Shown: positions 10,347 through 22,944, numbered from the stretch's first letter. The stretch is 64,000 nt of DNA from Glandiceps talaboti (GCF_964340395.1 NC_135553.1:17100501-17164500); one strand, 5' to 3'. The notes: generated by a model from the sequence alone, not told the origin. Made by a program: numbers and translations.

Positions 10347-13300
10347 TTAAGCTTCATCCATTTCAACATCACTGTGTCCATTGGATTGAGGTGTGAGATG
10401 ACTGGAGAACATGACAGGTTCACATTGAAGTGTACGTAGATTAACAAGAACACATACACTGTTGTCTACAAACTTTGGTACAGTAATCAGCAGTACTTTG
10501 TGACCAGCTATACCTGCAAGAAACAAGAAACACATGAAGGATTGAGTGAAAACCACACAGTTTTTTTAGTCTGTTTACGATATATTCCCTGAAATCTCTC
10601 ATACCTAGGCTTGTAACTACAATTTGGAAAAAGCTGTTTATACAGTTTGAAAATCTCAATGTATAAATGCTCAATCAACTTGTCGTCACCATGGAGTTTT
10701 CAAAGATATGCAGATGACACATGCAAATGAAGTGTATGCAGATTAACACACGCTCAACTGCATGTGTTAATCTGCATATTCTTCATCTGCATATATTTGA
10801 ATACTCCATGGTAACGGCAATCTGATTGAGAATTTATACATTGAAATTTTCAAACCGCAATTACAGCAATTCTAGTTACCAGCTTAGGCCAAGATAATAT
10901 ACCGCAAGTCATTAGTGTCGTAAACAGGCTACAAACTTTGGTATGGAAATTTGGAATTAACAAATAAAATGTGATGAATTTGAACACTTACTATCAACAA
11001 CTTTAAACTGGAACTCAGGTTGATTTCCAGCAAAGTAGATGTGAGGGCATTCTGTCAGGATAAATGGATCCTCAGAATAGAACGGATAACAACCTGGAAA
11101 CAAACACATGAGATAAAAACAAATCATAACAAAGAGATATACATTAGATCCACAAAACTTTACGCTCAGTCTTACAAGAGATGCTTCTGAGAATTATGTC
11201 TTGTAAATGGTGTGTAATATATTGCAAAGATAGCGGTTTTCTGTATCTGGTGCTGTGGGTGCTGTAAGGTGTTCCATAGACTTACCGAATGTATCTGGTG
11301 CTGTGGGTGCTAAATGACAGCACTGTAAGGTTTTCTATAAACTCACCTAATGTATCTGGTGTTGTGGGTGCTAAATGACAACACTGTAAGGTTTTCTATA
11401 AACTCACCTAATGTATCTGGTGCTGTGGGTGCTAAATGACAGCACTGTAAGGTTTTCTATAAACTCACCTAATGCATTTGGTGCTGTGGGTGCTAAATGA
11501 CAGCACTGTAAAGTTTTCTATAAACTCACCTAATGCATCTGGTGCTGTGGGTGCTAAATGACAGCACTGTAAGGTTTTCTATAAACTCACCTAATGTATC
11601 TGGTGTTGTGGGTGCTAAATGACAGCACTGTAAGGTTTTCTATAAACTCACCTAATGCATTTGGTGCTGTGGGTGCTAAATGACAGCACTGTAAAGTTTT
11701 CTATAAACTCACCTAATGCATCTGGTGCTGTGGGTGCTAAATGACAGCACTGTAAGGTTTTCTACAAACTCACGTAATGCATCTGGTGCTGTGGGTGCTA
11801 AATGACAGCACTGTAAGGTTTTCTATAAACTCACCTAATGCATCTGGTGCTGTGGGTGCTAAATGACAGCACTGTAAGGTTTTCTATAAACTCACCTAAT
11901 GTATCTGGTGCTGTGGGTGCTAAATGACAGCACTGTAAGGTTTTCTATAAACTCACCTAATGCATTTGGTGCTGTGGGTGCTAAATGACAGCACTGTAAG
12001 GTTTTCTATAAACTCACCTAATGCATCTGGTGCTGTGGGTGCTAAATGACAGCACTGTAAAGTTTTCTATAAACTCACCTAATGCATCTGGTGCTGTGGG
12101 TGCTAAATGACAGCACTGTAAGGTTTTCTATAAACTCACCTAATGCATCTGGTGCTGTGGGTGCTAAATGACAGCACTGTAAGGTTTTCTACAAACTCAC
12201 CTAATGTATCTGGTGCTGTGGGTGCTAAATGACAGCACTGTCAGGTTTCTTTAAACTAACCTAATGCATCTGGTGCTGTGGGTGCTAAATGACAGCACTG
12301 TAAGGTTTTCTATAAACTCACCTAATGTATCTGGTGTTGTGGGTGCTAAATGACAACACTGTAAGGTTTTCTATAAACTCACCTAATGTATCTGGTGCTG
12401 TGGGTGCTAAATGACAGCACTGTAAGGTTTTCTATAAACTCACCTAATGCATCTGGTGCTGTGGGTGCTAAATGACAGCACTGTAAAGTTTTCTATAAAC
12501 TCACCTAATGCATCTGGTGCTGTGGGTGCTAAATGACAGCACTGTAAGGTTTTCTATAAACTCACCTAATGCATCTGGTGCTGTGGGTGCTAAATGACAG
12601 CACTGTAAGGTTTTCTATAGACTCACCTAATGTATCTGGTGCTGTGGGTGCTAAATGACAGCACTGTAAGGTTTTCTATAAACTCACCTAATGCATCTGG
12701 TGCTGTGGGTGCTAAATGACAGCACTGTAAGGTTTTCTATAAACTCACCTAATGCATCTGGTGCTGTGGGTGCTAAATGACAGCACTGTAAGGTTTTCTA
12801 CAAACTCACCTAATGTATCTGGTGCTGTGGGTGCTAAATGACAGCACTGTAAGGTTTTCTATAAACTCACCTAATGCATCTGGTGCTGTGGGTGCTAAAT
12901 GACAGCACTGTAAGGTTTTCTACAAACTCACCTAATGTATCTGGTGCTGTGGGTGCTAAATGACAGCACTGTAAGGTTTTTTCCAGGATATCCAATGTAT
13001 TTTCCATGGAACTAAATCTATAGATATCATCAATATTCTGTCCTGACGTCCCCAGGAATCTGTCAATCAAGTTATTAAACAATATTATAAAATATGACTA
13101 AAACAGTACAATACAGAAACTATGAATTAACCAATATATTACCAAAGATTACAGGCAGATGAAAACTAAATATTATTTTTGAATTCTATAGGTAAATGTT
13201 ACAAATTTTAGATGTCAACATAGACCATTGATAATGCACATATCTGTCAAATATCTCTGCCATCTATAAATGTGTAAAACTTGAAACAATTTGTGAAGAC

Positions 13301-16300
13301 ATTCAAACAGACTTGCAACTAACTCTTATTCACCCATTCTCTGTATTTCTAAAGAAACTCATACCAATTCTGAATTGAAAGATTTGAATGTTACACTTGC
13401 CAACATCAGACTGTGGATAAACAGAACCTGTTATAGTGTTACAAACAGGGAAAGTAAACAACTGAATTGGATTAATAACAATTGGCACAGCATGTCGGAA
13501 CAGCAGAGACTTGTATTACACACCATGGTTTGATAAGAACAGTTTTATGACATCTTTATGTGTACATGAAATGCCAGGGAACTAGAAATTTGTTTGTGAA
13601 TGTGAACTATTGTGTAAAGGTTATACAACTGTTCTTATCAAATGATGGAATGTAATACAAGTCTCTGTTGTTCCTACTTTCTGAGCCCAAGTGTTATTAA
13701 TCCAATTCATTTGTTTACTTTCCCTGTCTGTAACAGGTTCTGTTCGTCCGTGCTCTGATGTCGGCAGTTGTGTAAAAAGAAAAGAAAAGAAGGTTGGGTA
13801 GTTGAAGGATGAAGCAAAGGTTGTCTGTACCTGATTCCTTCTATATTGGCATCATATGGATTAGTGACTGTCTGTAACGTAGGATACACCATGGCTTGTG
13901 GAAACATACACCGATGTAATGGCTGCTGTGGTAAAGTATAGTTGGCGGGGTCGTACTCTCCAGGCATTAAATCCACTGGTACACAACTCTGTTAAACAAA
14001 AACAAAAATAATGCCAATCTCGTGGAGCACAGCTGTAGAGTTTGAGCAATGATTGATATACTATTTTCAGAACGTTTGATTTGTACAACATTATTCTGTC
14101 TTGGCAGGTAACTATGAACCTCAGTTCAGTTGTGAGGGTGAACTTACTTCATTCTATGTATCTCCTGACCTGACCGACCCTATATGTTTTCAATCTGGTG
14201 AATTTAAAAAAAAAATTGATGCCCTCTACAGCAGGATTAGAAAAAAAATCACAACTTCACCAATTGTCAGATGTTAAACTCACAAGTTTGTATCCGAGTC
14301 AAAATTACAGTTTACTGCTGAAATTCTGGAAACTCAATAAAACAAATGGTTCAAAATTTCCTTGACTTTTAATTGTCATTTCTAAGTCATTCAAACTGTT
14401 GAAGTACAAGTATGAATTGAACTCAGTACTAACATGTACTCATACACTTACTATTTTTACTTTTTTTTTCAAACTTTTTTTTTTCAAACTTTTTTTTTAC
14501 TGTTAACAGACCAACTGGCCCATCAGTTTTGATGTGTTACGACAAGAAACACTGAACTAAGTAGGGCTAGCCTGATAAAAACTTTACTGGTTTTATGATC
14601 TGAAAAATTGGCCAAGTTATGATATTGAGGATAAAGTTTATTTTCTATCTTTTACTGTTTGTGATTTTGTGATCATTGCATAAATCAGAAAAAAATTTCA
14701 CACATCAATGCTACTTCTAGATTTGACATTTTAAGAGAATTAAAATTTCCACCATGCCATTCTTGGATTTCAAATATCTCTTCAAATATATTTCTATAGA
14801 AAACAATTTGTCAGTTCTTTCCAAATACAATTTGTGCAACTAAATTTCAAGTATAAAGCAACTACTTGTTGGTTATCTTACCACTAACTGAGTTAGAACA
14901 TCATCCAATGTTTTGACACCTTCAACACTACCTGCAACTGTCTTCTTTGTCAGGTATTTTGCCTACAAATTTAAAATCAGAAAAGTGAAGTCAAAACAAT
15001 TTCAAAACCCTGTATGTAATACCTGTAATTGTCTCAAGCTGTAATTACTATGGTAGAGAAACCCCTTCTTTTAATGACGAGCTACTTTCAAATGTTCAAA
15101 TACATCAGCACATTAACCAATAACGCCCCCCCCAAAAAAAAAAAAAAAAAAAATTAAAAATTAAAAAAAAAAAAAAATTTTTTTTTTTAAAAATGTAAAA
15201 TTTGTTTAAAAATATTTAAAAAAAACAAAAAATAAACAACCAAACAAAAAATAAATTAAATAAATAAATGAATGAATGAATGAATGAATGAAAAAAAATA
15301 TTAAAGAGTACAGTTCGTGTCAAACTTTAAATATTCCACGGCATGTATTTGAACAGTATAACAAAAAAATTTAGTACAGTTTAGTCTAATAAAAAATGCA
15401 AACAATTTGACTACCTTTGTTAAATGTAGATGTTTATAAACCTACTAACCGTGGTGATGACGTCTTTGTCTTGTGTACTGCGACTGAGTGAATTACCAGC
15501 AATTATCACCCGTACAATATTAGAAAACTTCTCCTGATCCATCGTATCACCCAGCTGTCCCGTTACCATGTCAACCAGTAATTGTAAACCCATCAAATGG
15601 TGGCCTTCTTTGCCAATACCAAGTCCAGACATCAATGCTACATATCTGATGTAGAGACAAATTTCAGACATTGAAGTTTAAAATTAGATTCTTGTGAATT
15701 GATGATTAATTTCATTGCATGGTCGTTTGTGGCTTAAGTCCAGAACTCAAATTTGAAATTCAAAGTTAAGTAATGATCTATACTACTCATGGCACAGTAC
15801 AAATAGATGTGATATCTGTGATATGTATAACTTTTGATTTGATTGATTTTTTTTCACATTTCATTTACAGCTAATAATCCATAGCCACACAACTGACCAA
15901 GTGGTATAGATATGTAGAAATGACACCAAAGTTTAAAATTACCTATCAGATTCTGTCAGTGTTGGTGGTATCTGTTCTGGTAATTCAGCATAACAATAAT
16001 CATCCACTTGGAATTTACCGCCGTCTATCTCACAACCATACACTGTTACTATAATACCTGTCAGAAAATAGAAATGACACTCAAATTATCAGAGCATATC
16101 TTCTTCCCCCCACTGCACCACTAAGAAGCTTTCTTATTTTGATCTGCCACTTCATATCAGTATTAGGATATTACTGACTTTGTAAAAATGACCTGTGATT
16201 TCATTAGTATTGGCTATTCCTAAAAACTGACTTTTGATCTCAATAATAATTATTGATCTATGACAGTAATGTTTTTTTACCAACATGTGACATCATCAAT

Positions 16301-18243
16301 ACTGACCTGTGACATCATCAATACTGACACATGACATCATCAATACCTATCTATGACATCACTACAGACCTATGACATCATCAATACTGACCTGTGACAT
16401 CAATACTGACATATGACATCATCAATACCTACCTATGACATCATCAATACAGACCTATGACATCATCAATACACACCTGACATCATGAATGCTGACCTAC
16501 ATGTATGACATCATCAATATTGGCCTATGACATCATCAATACTGACCTATGACATCATCAATACAGACTTATGACATCATCAATACTGACCTATGACATC
16601 AAGACTGACCTATGACATCAATACAGACCTGTAAAATCAATACAGGTCTATGACATCATCAAAACTGACCTATGACATCATCAATACAGACCTATGACAC
16701 CACCAATATTGACCTATGACATCATCAACACTGACCTGTAACAGCTGTTTTCACATCTAGACAACCGACCAATATAATCCTTTGTAGTTCATCTTCTAAT
16801 ATCAGCTGATCTGACTCATCAGTAAATTTTTGTCTCACTGGTTGCGGCATCAAATTGTGCTGAAATGACAACAATAAACAAACAACAATAACAATAAAAC
16901 CAATGTTATAAGGAATTTTATGTCTCGTTGTAGATCTCGGGAGATATGCAACAACGGTTGGCAAACGAGATCATGGTTAAACTTTCCCCGTGGCCATGTG
17001 CGCTGATGTTGAGAACAACAGTGTTGCTAAGCATTTGATACTTTCAGCTTGACAACCCTCAAGTGGTTGCTATGGGTGCAATGGCTCACACAGGATCTCG
17101 TGAGATCTGCCGTGAAATGAAAAAAACGGCTTATTGTCCGAACTTCCCATTATTGCTATTCATTAGAAGTATATAAATGATCTCTTTTCTTTTTCAATTT
17201 AAGTTGTCTGTTTGTGGTTTATGTGCTCCAATAATTTACATCCTAAATCTTAGTAGTACAGATTATCAGAACACAACCAATATCTACACTTCAAAGTCTA
17301 GAGTAGACACACATTAGTTCAAACTGAAATTATTATACCTACCTCTTCACTAATCTCTCTTAGAATACTTGGTTTCAATTCCATATGTTTAAACAGTGTA
17401 CCAGTTACACAACACTTCTTGCCTATTCTCAGGTCACATAACTTCATGATGGAGATATCTGTTCCTGGGATGTTACAATAATTATGTCAAAAGTCAACAT
17501 TTGTCATAAAAAACTAGTTTGCTATTCACACACTGCCATTTCTATCCCTTTACCCCTTTCTGTTACTGGGGTTCCCCAACCTGAGCAAAAACACTGATTA
17601 TAGTGACACTGTCATGCAGAATGAAGACAAATATTGTGAATAGAGTGTATCATTCCCTCTATAGAGAAGGTTTATGACTGACACATACATGTACATTCCA
17701 CTATAAAGGTGTTGTTCTGAGGAACAGTTTGCCACCATCAATGAAATCAGATTTGAGTCAATGACTTCAGAATTTAGATTTTTTTTAAATGTTCTTCGCT
17801 GTCTTATAGTAACAGCTTGTCTTTAACTTTTTGTTAGTCCATTTTAATTAGTTTAGTGATATATTTTTTGCTTTGTCCATCTGTGGTATGTGTGTGTTAG
17901 TTTGTAATCTTGCAAGCAAGTTCGTTGGGATGAATACTTTGTACAAAAAAAATGAATAAACTCGATTTGAAAAAAAAAAAAAAAAAAAAAAAAGAGACTC
18001 AAGAAAGACGCACTAGAGCAGAAAGCGAAAGTAACTTTTCAAGCCATAATACCTACCCCATTTATTTTTAGCCGCTTTAGTTAGCATAGGTCTCATAGAC
18101 AGTAGACGTTCTGCATACACATGTGCATACTGACGACTGAAGCTTGAATCTCGCAGACGAAATCTGTCGGACAAGTTTTCATACGAACACGACGGACGCT
18201 GAAACTCGACTTGTTCCTCTGTTGGTTCCTTCAGTAGTGACAT
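10347..18243 (-). CDS. POLD2: DNA polymerase delta subunit 2 (p50), complete, 10 exons
   Basis: Minus-strand exons: 18057-18243, 17343-17464, 16736-16859, 15943-16057, 15450-15645, 14882-14962, 13831-13988, 12932-13059, 10992-11093, 10347-10513. They sum to 1,380 nt (459 aa plus stop); human POLD2 is 469 aa. Matching blocks include [75 protein letters not shown] and [14 protein letters not shown]. The family has an OB fold followed by an inactive calcineurin-like phosphoesterase domain. It is the B-subunit scaffold of the replicative polymerase in the nucleus. The ATG at 18243 gives the family's expected N-terminal start. Introns 3 and 8 contain minisatellites that include the 5' splice site, intron 7 a MITE and intron 9 a foldback element. 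Confidence 0.95.
10560..10935. mobile_element. Foldback (MITE-like) element in POLD2 intron 9
   Basis: Two arms of about 170 bp are inverted copies. CTGTTTACGA at about 10571 pairs with TCGTAAACAG near 10918. The inner arms share CCATGGAG, ATGCAGATGA and TGCAGATTAACACA before a short loop near 10750. Nothing is coded. It lies between the last two POLD2 exons without disturbing either splice site. Confidence 0.7.
11243..12978 (-). repeat. 61-bp minisatellite made of POLD2 exon 8 end plus its 5' splice site (28 copies and a truncated one)
   Basis: On the coding strand each unit is the last 47 nt of exon 8, ending CAGATACATTAG, plus the first 14 nt of the intron, GTGAGTTTATAGAA. The copy starting at 11291 and the one starting at 12938 are 1,647 bp apart, exactly 27 periods. 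A 48-bp diverged copy with the donor form GGTAAG starts at 11243. The first unit on the coding strand is the genuine exon end, with its donor at 12931. Most copies keep AG|GTGAGT; one reads ACGTGAG and one AGGTTAG. Point differences between units argue against an assembly artefact. Confidence 0.95.
13392..13774. mobile_element. MITE with long terminal inverted repeats in POLD2 intron 7
   Basis: The arms are about 165 bp and begin TACACAACTGCCGACATCAG on the reversed right side, with a slightly diverged left side. Shared inner blocks are ACAGGGAAAGTAAACAA, TTGGATTAATAACA and AGAGACTTGTATTAC. A sister copy lies at 63012-63399 in ZZEF1. No coding capacity. Confidence 0.75.
15120..15310. repeat. 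A-rich low-complexity tract with short AATG repeat
   Basis: A/T homopolymer-rich sequence grades into a TGAA/AATG tetranucleotide run at about 15264-15292, inside POLD2 intron 5. No further signal seen. Confidence 0.7.
16267..16735 (-). repeat. 21-22-bp minisatellite adjoining the POLD2 intron 3 donor
   Basis: About 20 units of the type ACCTATGACATCATCAATACTG fill much of intron 3. On the coding strand the unit reads GTCAGTATTGATGATGTCAT with an AG before the next GTC. The first unit starts exactly at the exon 3 donor (16735), so donor-like GGTCAGT recurs throughout. Some units are shortened or lack ATCATC. Confidence 0.85.
17800..17993 (+). mobile_element. Possible retroposed fragment with poly(A) tail in POLD2 intron 1
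   Basis: Plus-strand sequence runs through AATGAATAAACTCG into a run of more than 20 A residues ending near 17993, close to the exon 1 donor. A poly(A) tail next to an AATAAA-like signal suggests a retroposed 3' end. The source was not identified. Confidence 0.4.
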
Positions 18244-19571
18244 TGTTCGATATCTTGATCAAATGTTGTTTGTAGGAATTAAATAACAAGCTCTACCATC
18301 AATGGAATTGGAAGAACTCAAAGTACTGCAGACCATATGATAAGATACGAGATTGGCTGTTTCAAATTTGCCAAGCAACTTCAGATTCGGAGCAAGTATT
18401 CACCTGGTCCTCGAAATCAATGAATCCAAGTTGGTGTCTAATAACAATCAACACATTCCACTCTTCAAGTCATGAAACAGAAGAAACTTACTCTGTCCCT
18501 TTTCAAGCTTTTCTAAACCTATCAATTCTAGTCTCGTACATTATTCCCTTTTCGCGCCACCTAACCCACAACCTCTGACCTTTGACATGAGCACCAGTCA
18601 AACTTCTGAGCTTTAATTATTTGAATTATCAACTCTACATGGACACTTTCAGATTACAGATTGTATATTGTAGGAATGGATTAATCCTAGGGATATCATT
18701 TTGCCGATAAAATTGTAATATGCCAACAAAAACACCCGATTTAAAGACTCTCGCATAATCACGCGTGATTTGTAGGGATTCCCTTTCATTGCGTCATGAG
18801 TTTCTTTGTTTACATCGGGAGCGAACGCTGATAATAAAGATAGATTTACGGCGGCGACTCGGCGCTCACAGAAATGGTGATTTTTTAAGGTCCTAAAGTT
18901 CTGATAAAGATGTGAAGAATGAGACGGGACCCATCCCAGTGCTTTTTATGGTAAGATTTTAATGAAATTCCCACTGTTTTTATATAATTTACGTATGCTT
19001 TATTGCGCACGAAGTAAACACGTAAGTTGAGTTACACAGCTGGGTTCTGGCCACAGCACACAATGGCTGCATAACACAATAACACTGACACAATCATACG
19101 CCAAAAATAGAAATGAGCCGATAAGTTGCGAAGGAAGGACTTTCTAGTGTTGCATTACCAACCTAGTTATAAAATAACACGGTACCACTTTACAGTTAGC
19201 TCGTAAATTCGTAATGTGGGATTTATCTGCAATCAATAACAAAAACACCGGACCAAAACAGTAGTCGTTTTGTGATGTGACCTTTTATGGGAAGCTTTTG
19301 GAAGAGTTTCATTGTCCCATTTCTAAAAAAACTTGCTGATAGTTTTCAAATGCCAAATGAAAGAAGAAACTCTTGCCGATTGATAAGAAGCTCAACGTCG
19401 ATAAAATGGAAGATGATTTTTTTTTTCCAAAATGGATTTTCAGCCAAAGTGACAGAAACCCCCACACATGATAGGAAGTAGCCTGAAATTCTTATTTTGA
19501 TTTGACCTTAAAATTTATTTCACTCCAGACAGGAAATAGGAAACGGGAAATAAGAGAAACCTAATAGAAAA
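18244..19571. promoter_or_regulatory. Head-to-head promoter region of POLD2 and the NERD gene
   Basis: The start codons of the two divergent genes are 1,328 bp apart. A local CpG-richer stretch lies at about 18755-18870 (ACGCGTGATT, GGCGGCGACTCGGCGC). A possible NERD-gene 5' UTR exon ends with the donor GTAAGAT at 18951 and would splice to the acceptor ending at 19528. An E2F-type site at 18549-18558 has its own entry. No TATA box was evident. Transcription starts cannot be placed from sequence alone. Confidence 0.55.
18549..18558. promoter_or_regulatory. E2F-like site TTTTCGCGCC
   Basis: It matches the E2F/DP consensus (TTTSGCGC) about 306 bp upstream of the POLD2 start codon. E2F control is well known for replication genes, so the site fits S-phase expression of POLD2. 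Use for the neighbouring gene is inference. Confidence 0.55.
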
Positions 19572-22500
19572 ATGTTTGGATTAAACAGTCGATTAGTGCA
19601 AGCTGAGCAGGTGAGCAACCCTCCAGCACACCCAGAAGATGAACAAATGAAAGCAAGTAGAAATGCTGAAAATACTCTAGTGGAAAGGCTTAAAACAGAA
19701 GGTCAAGTCCCAGCAAGTGATTTATTCTGTAGATTACGAATACCAGATGCATTTCATACCAGAAGACATGAAATCGACATTGTTGTACTCACAGGTAAGA
19801 ATTATCATATTGTAAATTTCAATTCCTGAATAAATAATATATTATAAATGTAAAAATTGAATGACTTTTTCAAGACCGTGGATATTTCAAAATTGATTAA
19901 TTTTCAGTTCAGAAAATAGGTTCAGGTGAAGTATAATGACAAACAGAGTAGGTGAAAGGCAATATTTCTTTTTGATTATTATGTTATAGTAGAGAAAATT
20001 TTAAACAACACATTTTTTTTGCTTTGTTTTAAGATATAATTAGTAGAATTATAACAACAACATTGGCAACATTGTCTGAAATAAGTTCACCAGTGCAACG
20101 AAGCTCTGCATTGCAAATCCAAACTGTCTTGACAATATATGTTTGACCTTCAGTTGACTTGTTGTGAAAAGATAAACCTGACCTTGACTTGTCTGGTGCA
20201 TTATAATCATATCAATTTTTCCTTGACCCCGTTTTGTATTCAAATAGCATACGGAATATTTACTATTGAGGTAAAAAACTGGTCAGGTGAGGTCAAATTA
20301 AGTAAGAAAGGTGATCACTGGCTGCAACGGAAACATGTCTACCATGGAGACAATGGCACATCGGTGGAATACGACACACAGCATGGCAATGCAATGGATA
20401 CCATTATAGCTAAAACACAGCTGCTTCGGAGTCAGCTCATCAAAAATGGCTGTTGTTTGAAAGACAAGTACTTCCATCCACGTGTGGTGTTTATGAACCA
20501 GCGTGTTAAGCTGAATGAGAAGATAGCAGGGATCCCAGAAGTCATACTACCAGAAACGTTGTCATATTTTGTGAAATCGTTCCAATGGAGTTTACTGGGC
20601 AAAATGACAAGCTCTATCATACCTGCTATCATTTCAGGTAAGTTAATGTTTTCTATCAAAATGAGAGAGAGAATTCTGAATAGTAGTAGTAGCTGCATAT
20701 CAGAGAGTGTAAATTGAAATAAGGAAGTGAAATCCTGTGTCATTGATAGCATTTCAGTAACTAAATCAAATATAACCATTTCTAGCATTTAGTTTATTAA
20801 GGACTACAACACACTTCCTTGTTTATACATTTAGCCTTATCGACACTGTAATAGAATTACTAATGTGAAAATCCAAAACTAAAAGTGTCCTAAAAAGGCT
20901 TTCCTATTTTTTTAGGAGTCATATAAAAAAATCATAATTTTTCAGCAAAAGGTCACAAAACTTTATAAAAACCCTGAGACTCAAACATTGCACAAGGACA
21001 TTGGTTGTTACATTTTTGTGTTGCTTTCCTGTATCTGTTGTGAATTACTTTGTTTGTGTGAAAAACAACTTGACCTACATTCATGTAATTGTAAATGCTT
21101 TTCTTCAACCATAGTTGTATAGTAATACTTTGACAATGAAATGACTGTAGGTACATTGTTGTACTTGACTGTGTTTTTTTTTTGGTTGGATTGACAGGTC
21201 AACTGTCCTATGCCATGATGGAGGCTGCTAGAAACATATTGATTAAAACTGGTACATGGGATGTTGTACATCTCAATGGAGGCAAATTATTAGAAGGTGC
21301 GTAGATAAAAAACTCACAGTAGTTCCAAAAAATGCGGTAAAAGCAATCAAGTATGGTAACAGTAACAATGGTATTGCACCATTGCTATATTGTGGAGTTG
21401 TGATGGGCAAATAGTTAGAGTGGCTGGCTTGGAATCTGCAGGTTGCAGGTTTGAGCCCCATTACTGCTGTTTGTTTCCGAGTGGCTAAAAGTCCTTGGGC
21501 AAGATTTGAACCACAACTGTGCTTCAGTCAACCCAGCTGTATAATTAGGGACCTGGTAGGATAGAGGTTGCAGTTTGAATGCTTTAAATCCTATGTGCGT
21601 ATAAAGGCTGCAATGGATTGTATGCTCCCCAAGGAGTTGAGGAAGTATAAAGGACCATTGTGCCGCTATAGATCCCAGCCATGGGTAATAATTGTAAAGT
21701 GCTTTGAGCAGAGAAAGCACTATATAAAAACTAACATTATTATTTAACATTAGTATTATTTAATCAATGGAAGGCTGTACAAGATCTTAATCTTAATCAT
21801 AATCTTTATTTCTTATAAAGTGCACTTACATTAAAAATAATCATAAATGCACTGTACAAGTGACAGAAAAAACAAAGTTGGTAAGACTGGTATTAGGGGT
21901 TTAAATTATTTTGAATATAACAAAAGTTTTGTGTAAGGAAGTTGTGTACCATAGTGATCAGACTGTTGATGCATATCTTATTAAAGGGAACACTATCGCA
22001 GTTAATAATGGTATTTTCATAAACTTTCGGTTCTGGAGGGTCAATTCATTGTTTTACATCACCTACATGATGTACAATTTCAGAGAAACATTAAGTTAAA
22101 GTTGTGCCTCATTTGAAGATCTTTCCAGCCTTACCCCATGGGAGTCAGCAGAAATGTTTATGCAATGGTTGAACAATGAATATTCATGACCTTTTTATTG
22201 AAGGTTATAGACACTTAGGATTCATGAATATTCATTCACCCATAGGTGATGTAAGACTGTGAAATGACTCTCCAGAACCCAAAGTTCATGAAAATACTTT
22301 TATTTCCTGGAGTGGTGTTCCCCTTTAATCATGATGGTTTGGTATGTAGCCAAGATTAATTCAAAACTGTTTTATAGCATGTGGTATTCATTTATTGTAG
22401 CAATATGCTTTGACTTGGTTTCCATAGTGATCTCATGCCCCATTTACTTTTAATTTTTTTTATAGGTGATTTCAAAGGCTGTGCTCACTTCAGTCCAAAT

Positions 22501-22755
22501 CGTGGGGAAACAGAAATGATACAATTCTCCCATCAGAGGAATGCTACAATGAGTTCACTGTGGGCAATTGTTGGCTATGTTCCACAAGCTACCATTACAA
22601 TGTACCGGCGGGGAGGTGCTGGCTGGCTGTGGCATTCCACACTTGGAAGTGTCACCATTCCGTACAATGCTGATGTTGTGTTCAGAGTAGCTGGGGAGGA
22701 AACTGACTCCAAAATACCAGCTAATGATATTGACATGATTGTTCTCAGTATTTGA
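19572..22755 (+). CDS. NERD-domain (nuclease-related) protein, 333 aa, 4 coding exons
   Basis: Coding exons 19572-19794, 20248-20637, 21198-21296 and 22466-22755 sum to 1,002 nt; all three introns are phase 1. Residues about 28-150 fit the NERD domain, a relative of restriction-endonuclease-like folds. Visible core residues are Glu33 in NAENTLVERL, Asp69 in HEIDIVVLT, and Glu82 and Lys84 in GIFTIEVKNW, the usual E...D...ExK pattern. The remaining part to residue 333 includes a Trp/Gly-rich segment (YRRGGAGWLWHSTLG) that I do not recognise. No signal peptide or membrane segment is evident, so a cytoplasmic or nuclear site is likely. The start is the first ATG after the acceptor at 19528. Substrate and biological role are unknown. 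It lies head-to-head with POLD2. Confidence 0.82.
21400..21752 (+). mobile_element. tRNA-derived SINE in NERD gene intron 3
   Basis: A box-A-like TTAGAGTGGCTGGC lies near 21414-21427 and a box-B-like GGTTTGAGCCC at 21448-21458, spaced as in a tRNA promoter. About 300 bp downstream, a tail carrying GTAAAGTGCTTTGAGCAGAG and AAGCACTATATAAA ends in ATTATTATT. That tail type is common among animal SINEs mobilised by LINE machinery. The orientation is the same as the host gene. Confidence 0.75.
21981..22328. mobile_element. MITE with TTAA ends and about 80-bp inverted repeats
   Basis: The left end TTAAAGGGAACAC and right end GTGTTCCCCTTTAA are followed inward by inverted matches including TATTTTCAT, AACTTT and GGTTCTGGAG. 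It lies in intron 3 of the NERD gene, directly after the SINE region. A right-end fragment of the same family lies at about 9885-9919. Confidence 0.7.
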
Positions 22756-22944
22756 AATGAATTTGCAGGCAATATATTGAATTTCATACAGAGAAGAAAT
22801 CGTGTGTTGTCCACCACGATTTTTGTGATGTTGTTGAGGTTTATGAAGTAAGTTTATCATGTTGAATAAGTAAGTTTTAAAATGTTGTGTACATAGTCAG
22901 CGTGAAGTTTACCATAACTGAGTCAGATTTTTGTATCGCCATTT

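Noticed and set aside
11243-12978. CRISPR-like regular array
   Set aside because: There is no unique spacer between repeats. The 61-bp units are contiguous and derive from POLD2 exon 8; the setting is eukaryotic.
21403-21460. Functional tRNA gene
   Set aside because: A- and B-box-like sequences are present but no cloverleaf or acceptor stem closes. A tRNA-derived SINE explains it.
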